Of a stretch of 41,813 bases of DNA, positions 1 to 7,827 are shown piece by piece. A model generated the notes under the pieces. It had not been told where the DNA came from, did no database searches, and saw only the letters and a list, made by a program, of their open reading frames with translations. The position numbers were made by a program, and so were the translations under genes. Source of the DNA: Saprospiraceae bacterium (GTDB lineage Bacteria > Bacteroidota > Bacteroidia > Chitinophagales > Saprospiraceae); assembly GCA_029252685.1 (NCBI GenBank), contig JAQXAY010000286.1, positions 1-41,813 of the forward strand. The letters are read 5' to 3'. How positions within the stretch are numbered: the first letter of the stretch is position 1; each line of letters opens with the position of its first letter.

Positions 1-76
1 CCTTAAGCCAGGCATGTATTTCATACAGCTCAACACCTCAGAAGGTATTATGAGTCGAAAACTCATAATACAATAG
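1..76 (+). CDS. 3' end of a T9SS-sorted protein (partial at window edge)
   Basis: An open frame from base 2 ends at TAG (74-76) and gives 24 residues that match the last residues of the facing 116-4000 protein except for one Ile/Val change. They carry the closing strand pattern of a T9SS type A sorting domain (LKPGMYFIQL, then RKLIIQ). The rest of the gene lies outside the window. It is either a convergent paralogue of the subtilisin-like protease or an artefact of a fold-back read or assembly; the 1-191 inverted repeat covers it entirely. The coding frame is clear, but whether this is a separate gene is not. Confidence 0.5.
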   Translation, partial: LKPGMYFIQLNTSEGIMSRKLIIQ

Positions 77-78
77 AC

Positions 79-113
79 AAAAAAAGGTGAAGCTAAATGC
101 TTCACCTTTTTTT
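79..113. terminator. Bidirectional terminator between convergent genes
   Basis: An A-tract, an 8-bp stem GGTGAAGC/GCTTCACC (86-93 with 99-106), a 5-base loop and a T7 run. It works in both directions, and its loop is the centre of the 1-191 inverted repeat. Confidence 0.85.
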
Positions 114-115
114 GT

Positions 116-3100
116 CTATTGTATTACGAGTTTTCGACTCATAATACCTTCTGAGGTGTTGAGCTGTATGAAATACATGCCTGGCTTAAGGCTAGAAACA
201 TCCATAACATTTTCGATCGCTTCAGGTGTTATCACCTGAATAGATTTACCCCCCATGTTAATGATTTCTCCAGAGATAATTTCAAGATCTTCTGGATAAT
301 CTATTCGAACATAATCCGAGCTAGGATTAGGACTAAGTGTTACCGATAAGTCGCGCGTTGGGATATCTTCAGTAGATTCTTCATTTGTAATACTTGCTGA
401 ATCATCCTGAAGGTTGTCTCCCGATCCAATATAGACGATGTAGTCCTCTGTTTCTCCTCTATCATATACTTCACAGGCATCTGCACTATTGTAGTATTTA
501 AGTACCACTCTAAGTTTTCTGTAGCCCTCTGGTAAACCTGCAGGTATAGTGATTTTTGAAGATTTGACACTGTTGAAGTAAGTCATAGTCTTACGGATCA
601 TTTCATTAGACTCAAATACTCCATTCATGTTGTAATCCAAGAAGAATGAGAAGTAACATATCCCATTTTCTGGAGCATCTTTAGAGAAATATATGTAGTA
701 CTTGGAATCGTCTTCAAGGTTGATTACCTCATTGGTATAGTTAAGGTATCCACCATCATTTCCTGTAGTGTTTTCCACATTTGACATTGCGAAGTAATCA
801 ATCCACTCATTGGAGGAATCTAAGCCATAAGAATCGCAATATTCTCCTGGAAGTGCATAAGAAGTTGTTGTGAATTCTAGTAAATCAGACCAGCCAGAAT
901 TTTCTCCGGTAGAGCAATCTACCTGAAGCTGCGCCTCATAATTGGTTTCTGGCAAAAGATCATCAATGGTATAGGATAGCTGATCAATATCGGTTATCGT
1001 AGTCCATATTGTATTACCAGATGTTCTATATCTAAGCGTGTAAGTTTGTGCTAAGTTTGTAGAAGACCAACTTAGTGTAGCACTATTGAAACTAAGTGAA
1101 CTCACTTCAAAAGCATCTGGAAGATAACAGGTCGAATCAACTGGTGTTAGGAAGTTGTTTTTAAATGACCATGGTGAGTTTCCAACTTGACAAACTCCAG
1201 AAACCTGCCATTCGTAAGCCGTGTTTTCATCAAGATCTGTCAGGTAGTAATTCGCCTCGTCTATTGGGCTAATAGTATCCCATTCAGAAGAATCTACAGT
1301 TCTTAGTCGCAATTGATAATAAAGGTGGAGTGTGTCTTCATTCCAAAATAGCTCTACCTCAGTTGGATTGATAATAATAGACTCCAAGCCTGTAGGACTA
1401 TTACAGCCATTACTTGTGGTGAAACTTATTTGTTCGGACCATTCGGAATCTGAAAGTGAACAGTCAGAACGAATTTCAGCAATATAGCTAGTCGTTTCTT
1501 CCAGATCTGTGAGCAGGTATTCTGTAGTGTTGATATCACTTACAAAGGTCCAAGACCCTAAAGATGATTTTCTATATCTCAAATCATATACTTCAGCTTC
1601 AGACACTTCTGTCCAAGTTAAGCGCGCCGAATATTGTTCGATATCTCCTGCTTGAAGACCCTCAGGTGCTGGACATGGCTCTTCTTCTAGACAGGTGAAA
1701 ATTGTGCTTCCTGACCATGGAGAGTCTGTTGACTCTGCGCAATTGGAGGATACTTGTACTGTATATGTGCTGCCAGCTTGTAAGGCATTCAGGTTTACAC
1801 TTGTATTATTGTAATTTGGAATTATAGTCCAACTTGAAGTTCCAAGTAGCCTATATCTAATATCATAAGAATTAGCCTCTGCCACTGTACTCCAGTTTAT
1901 AGTAGCTGTGTTTATTCCTATGTTACTCGCAGAGACTGTGGACGGTGCATCACATTGAATTGAATTTCCTCCAAGGTCCACAGTATAATCTTCTACTTCA
2001 CCGTAAGCAAAAACTTCACAGGGCGAAGGGAATGCACTGTATTTTTGACTAACTCGCATACGGGTATTTCCCTGATAAGTTGTATTCGGAATACTTATGG
2101 TGCCTGATGCAGTTCCTGACGTTGGTCCTCCGGAGAAAATCTGCTCTCCTGGATCGTCAAAATCCATATCATTATTGAAGTCTATCCAAATCCTGTAATA
2201 TTCGTTATAAACTGTACCTGAAAACCCAGGACTTATAGATACAGGATAAGTATTTCCATTTGAAAGACTTATGATTTGATCGGTATGATCACTGTATCCA
2301 CTCGTTGCAGTTCCTGATGTATTCGTAAAGTTACCTAGTGAAAAACTATTGATCCATTCATAAAAAACACTATTTCCTTGGGAGTTGCAATATTGGGACG
2401 TGCCACCGCCACCGCCGCCGCCACCGCCGCCGCCGCCGCCGCCGGTGCAGTTTCCTCCAGCTTGCGCACAAAGCACAGCTTGATGGGCATTTGCTCTACC
2501 GTTGCCATATTGACTGTCAGGTCCAGTTGGTCCCATATCGTCTGCTGTTGTAGAGATAATAGATCTTACAGTACTTGATGTCAGGTTGGGATTTGCAGCA
2601 AGTGTAAGTGCAGCAACACCAGCTACAGCTGGACATGCTGCAGATGTACCACCAAAGCTATTTGTGTAATTGCTTGATGTATAACCTGCTGAGCCCATTC
2701 TGTCTGTACTTCTTACACCTGCAGCACCATTAGAAGGAGCTACAACGTCCAAGTCAGCCCCGTAGTTTGAATAATAAGAGCGGACACCTTTATTTGTAAC
2801 GGCTCCAACGGCTATTACTGAATCAAGGTTACCTGGGTAAGTTACGCAACTAAAATTATTATTTCCCGATGCAAAAACAATCGCACAACCTAAACCATTT
2901 CTGCCATTATTAGCGGCATTGTTAATTGCATTTGTTAGTACTGAAAAGTTTAGTGAGCAACTAGAATATCCCCATGAATTTGAAATCACATCTGCCCCAT
3001 TATTTACTGACCAATTAAAGGCAGCTGCAAGGTCAGAAGTAGATTCCCCACCATAGAAAATATTTACGGAGAAAAATTTAGAATCTGGTGCCAATCCTTT

Positions 3101-4000
3101 TACACCTAGATTGTTGTGTGATGCTGTAATGATACCTGCGCAAGGTACGCCATGCTTTCCAGAGCTTTTCGGAGTCCCATTTCCATTATTTGCTGGCGTA
3201 TAGCCAGTTAACAATCGACTGTTTCCATTTGCATCATTGAAGTCTTCGTGTCCTTCAAGTCCATCGTCAATTACTGCAATCTTTATATTAGGTGACCCTG
3301 TTGTAATTGCCCACGCCTCGGGGGCATCAACATCGCAGTCAACTTGTCCAGTATGTCCATCAATAGTCTGGCCTGTATTGTGCATTTGAAATTGATACGG
3401 ATATAGTGGATCACTGAATTTTGTGACCACAGCATAAAAATCAGGATGTGCATATTCAACCAATCCACTCTCTTTGATCTCGTTTGCCAAAGGTAGAATA
3501 TTGGTGATTTGATCTGTTTCGATCAAGACGTTCCCGAATTGCTCTTCTCTCACCCATGCTTGATGTTTTGATAGGTATTCTTCAAGCAAATTGAGACTAA
3601 TGCCTCGCTTTAGACGTAGAACAACCTTGTGTGTGTTCCAGAGTGGAAAACCATCTTCAAGTTTTAGTGCTGGGGAGATACTTTTGATATCCTTTGGATC
3701 AATACCAATAGCAGTTTTCCATTGTTCTGCTGATCGTTGTATACCGTCCTTTAGAAAAAGGATCATACTGTTTTTTGCCTCGTGTATCTCAATAGATTTC
3801 AGATCGTTATCTGTACTTATTCTACTTGCCTGAGTACTTACCGATGCAGTTGAATTTAAATGTACAATTACGGATGTGTAATCTTCTGTAAGTTCGATTT
3901 TTTCGTTGTTAGACCAATAATAATTGGACTGTGCGGTTGATGTTTGGAATAGGGATACCGTCAGAAACAGTGTCAAATTCCACAGATGTTGAATTTTCAT
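116..4000 (-). CDS. Secreted subtilisin/kexin-like serine protease with GEVED, FN3 and T9SS sorting domains
   Basis: 1294 aa. The order is: signal peptide (1-24, ending TAQS); a propeptide-like region (about 60-200); an S8 peptidase domain (about 215-510) with catalytic Asp near 244 (IAVIDDGLEGHEDF), His near 283 (HGVPCAGI) and Ser near 450 (GGTSAACPAVAG); a linker of 14 glycines (520-533); a GEVED domain ending YGEVEDY; four fibronectin type III repeats (about 683-1050, each starting near a Cys); a second GEVED domain ending RGETEDY; and a T9SS type A sorting domain (about 1217-1294). The IDDG..GHEDF signature resembles the kexin/furin branch. It should cross the outer membrane through T9SS and stay on the surface or be released, degrading external protein. 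The full triad suggests it is active; its substrate is unknown. Translation starts at the ATG just before the signal peptide. Confidence 0.93.
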   Translation of the reverse strand: MKIQHLWNLTLFLTVSLFQTSTAQSNYYWSNNEKIELTEDYTSVIVHLNSTASVSTQASRISTDNDLKSIEIHEAKNSMILFLKDGIQRSAEQWKTAIGIDPKDIKSISPALKLEDGFPLWNTHKVVLRLKRGISLNLLEEYLSKHQAWVREEQFGNVLIETDQITNILPLANEIKESGLVEYAHPDFYAVVTKFSDPLYPYQFQMHNTGQTIDGHTGQVDCDVDAPEAWAITTGSPNIKIAVIDDGLEGHEDFNDANGNSRLLTGYTPANNGNGTPKSSGKHGVPCAGIITASHNNLGVKGLAPDSKFFSVNIFYGGESTSDLAAAFNWSVNNGADVISNSWGYSSCSLNFSVLTNAINNAANNGRNGLGCAIVFASGNNNFSCVTYPGNLDSVIAVGAVTNKGVRSYYSNYGADLDVVAPSNGAAGVRSTDRMGSAGYTSSNYTNSFGGTSAACPAVAGVAALTLAANPNLTSSTVRSIISTTADDMGPTGPDSQYGNGRANAHQAVLCAQAGGNCTGGGGGGGGGGGGGGTSQYCNSQGNSVFYEWINSFSLGNFTNTSGTATSGYSDHTDQIISLSNGNTYPVSISPGFSGTVYNEYYRIWIDFNNDMDFDDPGEQIFSGGPTSGTASGTISIPNTTYQGNTRMRVSQKYSAFPSPCEVFAYGEVEDYTVDLGGNSIQCDAPSTVSASNIGINTATINWSTVAEANSYDIRYRLLGTSSWTIIPNYNNTSVNLNALQAGSTYTVQVSSNCAESTDSPWSGSTIFTCLEEEPCPAPEGLQAGDIEQYSARLTWTEVSEAEVYDLRYRKSSLGSWTFVSDINTTEYLLTDLEETTSYIAEIRSDCSLSDSEWSEQISFTTSNGCNSPTGLESIIINPTEVELFWNEDTLHLYYQLRLRTVDSSEWDTISPIDEANYYLTDLDENTAYEWQVSGVCQVGNSPWSFKNNFLTPVDSTCYLPDAFEVSSLSFNSATLSWSSTNLAQTYTLRYRTSGNTIWTTITDIDQLSYTIDDLLPETNYEAQLQVDCSTGENSGWSDLLEFTTTSYALPGEYCDSYGLDSSNEWIDYFAMSNVENTTGNDGGYLNYTNEVINLEDDSKYYIYFSKDAPENGICYFSFFLDYNMNGVFESNEMIRKTMTYFNSVKSSKITIPAGLPEGYRKLRVVLKYYNSADACEVYDRGETEDYIVYIGSGDNLQDDSASITNEESTEDIPTRDLSVTLSPNPSSDYVRIDYPEDLEIISGEIINMGGKSIQVITPEAIENVMDVSSLKPGMYFIQLNTSEGIMSRKLVIQ
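2402..2443 (-). repeat. GGC/GGT triplet repeat encoding 14 glycines
   Basis: Fourteen consecutive Gly codons (11 GGC, 3 GGT) form a pure GC island in AT-rich DNA and encode the linker between the protease domain and the first GEVED domain. A tract like this can change length by replication slippage in whole codons, so the linker may vary between strains without breaking the frame. Confidence 0.95.
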
Positions 4001-4311
4001 TTTCTTAATAATCTATTTTTGAATAAAAATTAGAAGTCCGTTCCACTACCTAAAGGAGAGTGGTGAGCATTATCACGTTAATAAGTTTAAATAGCTGTAT
4101 CGCTATACCGATGTAAGTTTTGCAAAACGAAATTTGGCAAGTAGATTATAGATCTATTTCTTTTGGCAGATCTTTCTGGTGTTGTACGTAGCCAGAAGAC
4201 TTTGAAGGGTGGATTTAGACTGTATACAAAAGATATATGTCTTTAGTATCAAATTTGATCGATACAAATATATAAAATTTTGTCATTTAGACGACTTCGT
4301 ATAGTGGAATT
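4001..4311. other. Intergenic region upstream of the protease gene
   Basis: 311 bases with no convincing gene. It must hold the promoter of the 116-4000 gene and the 3' end of the 4312-5874 transcript. A 12-bp palindrome ATCAAATTTGAT lies at 4248-4259. A minus-strand TATATTTG (4265-4272) matches the Bacteroidota -7 box TAnnTTTG, but I find no TTG at the right distance, so I do not call a promoter. No strong terminator hairpin is visible. Confidence 0.5.
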
Positions 4312-5874
4312 TTATAAAGTATTCTCGGAATAATTCCATTCTGACCAGTCTTGGTGGTGGTATTGGAAGAGGATGGGGTTGTCCAGTGTGTTGATTTTTA
4401 GTTTTTTTGGTTTTTGGTCTTTAGGGAAATAAAATAGTGATTCAACAGTCTCTGAATCTATGAATTTTAATTCTGTAGGAAATGTAAAAGATTGGATATT
4501 GGATGGTGATTTCTCCGCAAGGACAAATCCCCAGTCACCAAACGAGGGCACGAGCGCATGATATGGGCTTACTTTTTGGAAGCCAATACTTTTAATAGTT
4601 TCGGAAATGCACCAAAATGATCTAGGTGTATAAAAAGGGCTTGTTGCTTGCGTAACTAGACTTCCTGTGGGGGATAGGTTTCGGTAGCAAAGCTTATAGA
4701 ACAGGTCAGAATATAGTCGTGCTATAGATTCATTGACTGGATCAGGAAGGTCAGAAATTATGAAGTCAAATTGAGATGTATTTTTTTTTAGAAAGGTGAA
4801 AGCATCTTCACTAACCATTTTTACTTTAGGATGTGCCAGGCTGTTATTATTTATCTCTTTTAGAAAAGGATTGGTTTGTGCAAGATTGAAAACAGCGGGA
4901 TCAAGATCGACAATTACAATCGTATCTACCTTTGTGTATTTTAAAACTTCTCTAAGGGCTAGGCCTTCACCACCTCCAAGGATAAGCACTGATTGTATAT
5001 CATCTCTTAGTCCCATGGGCACGTGAACTAGTGATTCATGGTATCTATATTCATCTGCGCTGGACCATTGTATCACTCTGTCTATATACATGTTAATATT
5101 ATCACCACCTTTGGTTAGTATGATGTTTTGGTATGGGCTTTGCTCACTATAAATTACCGGATTCTTATAAATTCTATCATTCCAGTCAGCGAGAAAAACT
5201 TGAGCAGTGAGTAGTAGGAAGGTGAAGAATCCAAATACAGTTATCATTGCTATTATTAAGATTTGCTTCCGCTTCCATTTAGTTTCTTCTGAGAAGATCC
5301 AAAAGTTTAGAAACCCAATCCCTAGGTTTACCATTCCAAAGATCAAAGAAGATTTAAAGGTGCCAAGCCAGGGTAGTAGTATGAATGGGAATATTAGTGT
5401 TGCTATCAATGCTCCTGCATAGTCTAAGGATAGTACATTGGATAAGTTGATCTTGAGTGGATAATATTTTTTCATGATCCGAGTGATCAAAGGGATTTCC
5501 AAACCCGTCAATACACCGATAAGGATAATCATAAAGATCATCATAAAACTAAAACCCCAATTATCTACATATACAAAAGTGAGGTATAATAGCGGAACAG
5601 ATATACCTCCAACAAGCGCTAAAAGGATCTCTGTGATAATGAATTTTTGAATCAACTGCTCTTTAAAAAGCCTAGAAAGATAGGAGCCAAGGCCCATTGC
5701 TGCCATGTATACTCCTATTGTAATTGAGAATTGCTTGATTGAATCTCCTAAAAGATAAGTAGAAGTAGTACTGATCAGCAATTCATATATGATTGAGCAA
5801 AGTCCAGCAACAAATATTGAGAATACTAGGATTCTTTTTTTGAGTAGTTCTTCGGACTGATCCTTTCGATCCAT
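4312..5874 (-). CDS. Membrane-anchored aminopropyltransferase-like protein (spermidine synthase fold)
   Basis: 520 aa. The first 200 or so residues form six to seven hydrophobic segments. The C-terminal half is a Rossmann-type spermidine synthase domain with the nucleotide-binding LILGGGEGLALREVL (about 296-310), the acidic strand VIVDLDP (about 318) and a DLPDP motif where SpeE-type enzymes carry their catalytic Asp. Known family members transfer aminopropyl from decarboxylated SAM to a diamine; for the membrane-fused forms the acceptor is not settled. It is divergent from a YgiB-like/YgiC-like pair, a setting that points to polyamine synthesis or conjugation at the membrane. No SAM decarboxylase lies in the window. 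It could also be a methyltransferase-like relative with another acceptor. Confidence 0.8.
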   Translation of the reverse strand: MDRKDQSEELLKKRILVFSIFVAGLCSIIYELLISTTSTYLLGDSIKQFSITIGVYMAAMGLGSYLSRLFKEQLIQKFIITEILLALVGGISVPLLYLTFVYVDNWGFSFMMIFMIILIGVLTGLEIPLITRIMKKYYPLKINLSNVLSLDYAGALIATLIFPFILLPWLGTFKSSLIFGMVNLGIGFLNFWIFSEETKWKRKQILIIAMITVFGFFTFLLLTAQVFLADWNDRIYKNPVIYSEQSPYQNIILTKGGDNINMYIDRVIQWSSADEYRYHESLVHVPMGLRDDIQSVLILGGGEGLALREVLKYTKVDTIVIVDLDPAVFNLAQTNPFLKEINNNSLAHPKVKMVSEDAFTFLKKNTSQFDFIISDLPDPVNESIARLYSDLFYKLCYRNLSPTGSLVTQATSPFYTPRSFWCISETIKSIGFQKVSPYHALVPSFGDWGFVLAEKSPSNIQSFTFPTELKFIDSETVESLFYFPKDQKPKKLKINTLDNPILFQYHHQDWSEWNYSENTL

Positions 5875-5917
5875 AATTGTTTAGTTTGAATCCGAAAGTT
5901 AAGCTTTTGATCACTTA

Positions 5918-5936
5918 TTATGGATTTAGTCCATAA
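5918..5936. promoter_or_regulatory. Palindrome in the divergent intergenic region
   Basis: TTATGGA (5918-5924) and TCCATAA (5930-5936) are perfect inverted arms around a 5-base loop, placed between the divergent aminopropyltransferase-like and YgiB-like genes (5875-6023). It could be a shared operator, or chance in AT-rich DNA. No clear TAnnTTTG promoter is visible in either direction. Confidence 0.3.
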
Positions 5937-6023
5937 ATTTCATTCTTAGATATTTATTTTTTTGGGATCTGCCGATTATCAAGTAAATTCAATTTTTTAT
6001 TACTAGGAATTAATTAAAATTCT

Positions 6024-6620
6024 ATGTTTCTCAGAAAAAATGGAAATCGCTATGCTGCCGCTTTGAGCTTTGGTCTCTTTATGGCACTTACAGCATGTAA
6101 TTTTGAACAACCCGAGCAACTTTCCGAAGAGGTTGTGCTCAGTCAAGGTATTCAAACCTCAGTAGCAGAGGTACTGCCAGATTCTTTCTTGATTACTGAC
6201 GAGGTAATAATGACTAATCCGGATTCATCAAGAGTGGTAGCTGAATATCTTGATGGTCGTGTAGATACAGTGTATGTAAAAGAAATTCAAGAACAGCACA
6301 ATCATTATCATGGAGGTGGTTCTTCCTTCCTAATGAATTATCTTTTCTTCCGTGCAATTACTGGAGGATATATGGGGTATCATTTTGGTAGGCCTTACAA
6401 TTATACACCAAATTCAAGATACTACAGGAATCAGAGTACCTACAATAGAGTGCGAAATACAACAGGTTCTAATATCACAAATACCATGCGCAGAAAACCT
6501 GCCAGTTCCTCAAGAGGCGTTGGATCATCAGGTACATCCAGAACTAAAACTACACGACCATCATCTGGTCGCAGTGGGTACGGTCGAAACAGTGGTTCAT
6601 CAAGGTCTTATGGTGGATAA
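6024..6620 (+). CDS. YgiB-like lipoprotein with low-complexity C-terminus
   Basis: 198 aa. A hydrophobic N-terminus ends in a lipobox-like LTAC (Cys25), so the mature protein is probably lipid-anchored. A His/Gly patch (HNHYHGGG) comes mid-protein, then a short hydrophobic stretch, then about 60 residues of Ser/Arg/Gly/Thr-rich sequence ending SRSYGG. The layout (small lipoprotein with a Ser/Gly-rich tail, directly before a YgiC-like ATP-grasp gene) matches the ygiB/ygiC pairs of other bacteria, though sequence similarity outside the tail is weak to the eye. The stop codon overlaps the next gene by 11 bases, implying translational coupling. The function of this family is not established; its positive tail could be a target or docking site for its partner enzyme, which is inference. 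Confidence 0.7.
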   Translation: MFLRKNGNRYAAALSFGLFMALTACNFEQPEQLSEEVVLSQGIQTSVAEVLPDSFLITDEVIMTNPDSSRVVAEYLDGRVDTVYVKEIQEQHNHYHGGGSSFLMNYLFFRAITGGYMGYHFGRPYNYTPNSRYYRNQSTYNRVRNTTGSNITNTMRRKPASSSRGVGSSGTSRTKTTRPSSGRSGYGRNSGSSRSYGG

Positions 6621-7791
6621 ACAATTAGTAAGAGCGCCAAAGATATCTCAGGATAGACTTCGAGATATGGGCTTGGAATGGTTTTATGGTACATCGGAAT
6701 GGGATTATCTTTCGGATGATCTCTTAGTCCTTTCGGAGGATCAAGTAGCTGCATATCAAGAAGCATCGGAGGAGTGTTTGGATTTGATTTCCAGAGCAAC
6801 TAAGCATGTTATTGAGCAATCCAAATATGCCGAATTGGGATTTAATTCTAGAGTAGCTAAGCTTGTCGAATATTCATGGAATCACAAAGGGCATCTTCAT
6901 TTTTTGGGAAGACTAGATTTTGCTGGAGGGCTTGAAGGTCAAGGTATTAAATTGTTGGAATACAATGGAGATACCTGTAGTATGATGCCTGAATCTTCTG
7001 CTTTACAGTTTGAGCAGAAAATGGCAAGTGGTTTTTCTGGTAATGGACAGTTTAATCATATCTATCAGGATATTGTAAAGCGATTTACAGAGCTTTTAGA
7101 TTCGAATCCCGACAAGCATCCTAGTTTATTGCTTAGTCATATGGGGCACCCTGAAGATCGTTTGAATATTGACTTTCTTTATGCTGCAGCCCACGATGCT
7201 GGTTTCGAAGTTGTGGACATCTCTGCCATTGAGCAGGTTGTTTTTTCTCCCGATGAAGGAATTTTCTTAGAGAAGGATAGTGGCTATGTAAAGTATGACT
7301 TTTGGTATAAAATGCTTCCTTGGGAGTATACAGTCAATCAAGAACCTGAGTTGTACGATCTTTTAGAGCAAATCATTATGAATGATCTTGCAATCGTAGT
7401 GAATCCACCTTACTCCATGATTTATCAAAGTAAAGGGCTTCTGAAGTTGCTGTATGATTTGTATCCAGATTCGCCTTACCTTTTGCCAACATATTCTAAT
7501 CCAGTGCGATTAAGAGGTCGGGCATTTGTTGAGAAACCTTATTTTGGTTTAGAGGGCGAAAATATTAGGATTTTTGATCGAGATAATGAGGAATTAGAGT
7601 CAAATACAGGAGACTTTGGTCATAATCCAATGGTCTACCAAGAATACGTTCCGCTAAACAAGGACTCCAATGAAAATATCTATCAGGCAGGCGTATTTCA
7701 TGCTTCAACAACCAATGGTTTATCCTTCCGAAGGATTGACGGATTGATTATAGATGAAGATGCTGAGTTTGTAGGTCATGTTATCGAATAA
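6610..7791 (+). CDS. YgiC/YjfC-like glutathionylspermidine synthase-family ATP-grasp ligase
   Basis: 393 aa from the ATG at 6610 (MVDKQLVRAP), close to the 386 aa of E. coli YgiC. The frame is open further upstream (to 6352), but that part is a shadow of the YgiB-like gene; the 6610 start gives the family N-terminus with the DMGLEWFYG and EYNGDTCSMMPE segments. Other typical stretches are WYKMLPWE, NPPYSMIYQSKGLL and the C-terminal FRRIDGLI. Enzymes of this family form an amide between a carboxylate and an amine; the classical one joins glutathione to spermidine, but YgiC-type proteins lack the amidase half and their substrate is unknown. The overlap with a YgiB-like gene and the divergent aminopropyltransferase-like gene support a polyamine-linked ligase. 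Confidence 0.88.
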   Translation: MVDKQLVRAPKISQDRLRDMGLEWFYGTSEWDYLSDDLLVLSEDQVAAYQEASEECLDLISRATKHVIEQSKYAELGFNSRVAKLVEYSWNHKGHLHFLGRLDFAGGLEGQGIKLLEYNGDTCSMMPESSALQFEQKMASGFSGNGQFNHIYQDIVKRFTELLDSNPDKHPSLLLSHMGHPEDRLNIDFLYAAAHDAGFEVVDISAIEQVVFSPDEGIFLEKDSGYVKYDFWYKMLPWEYTVNQEPELYDLLEQIIMNDLAIVVNPPYSMIYQSKGLLKLLYDLYPDSPYLLPTYSNPVRLRGRAFVEKPYFGLEGENIRIFDRDNEELESNTGDFGHNPMVYQEYVPLNKDSNENIYQAGVFHASTTNGLSFRRIDGLIIDEDAEFVGHVIE

Positions 7792-7827
7792 AAAAATGGC
7801 TTGAATCAAATTCAAGCCATTTTTTTT
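7791..7827. terminator. Bidirectional terminator between convergent genes
   Basis: Stem ATGGCTTGAA/TTCAAGCCAT (7796-7805 with 7811-7820), a 5-base loop, flanked by A6 and T8. It ends the YgiC-like gene and, on the other strand, urocanase; both stop codons lie inside or at the edge of the tracts. Confidence 0.9.

Larger units (their letters stand above)
1..191. repeat. Long near-perfect inverted repeat (93-bp arms)
   Basis: Bases 1-93 are the reverse complement of 99-191 with one mismatch (A65 against C127, which would need T), around a 5-base centre at 94-98. The arms contain the ends of two convergent reading frames and both halves of their shared terminator. The symmetry starts exactly at the window edge, so it may extend further left. 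Confidence 0.97.

Noticed and set aside
2378-2578. Small plus-strand open frame rich in Ala and Thr
   Set aside because: It is the reverse strand of the poly-Gly tract inside the protease gene; the composition is explained by the repeat alone.
4265-4272. TATATTTG on the minus strand as promoter of the protease gene
   Set aside because: It fits the -7 box, but no TTG lies 17-23 bases upstream and the leader would be over 250 bases.
6352-6609. Upstream extension of the YgiC-like reading frame
   Set aside because: It overlaps the YgiB-like gene in another frame, and its translation does not resemble the family; the ATG at 6610 gives the right N-terminus and length.
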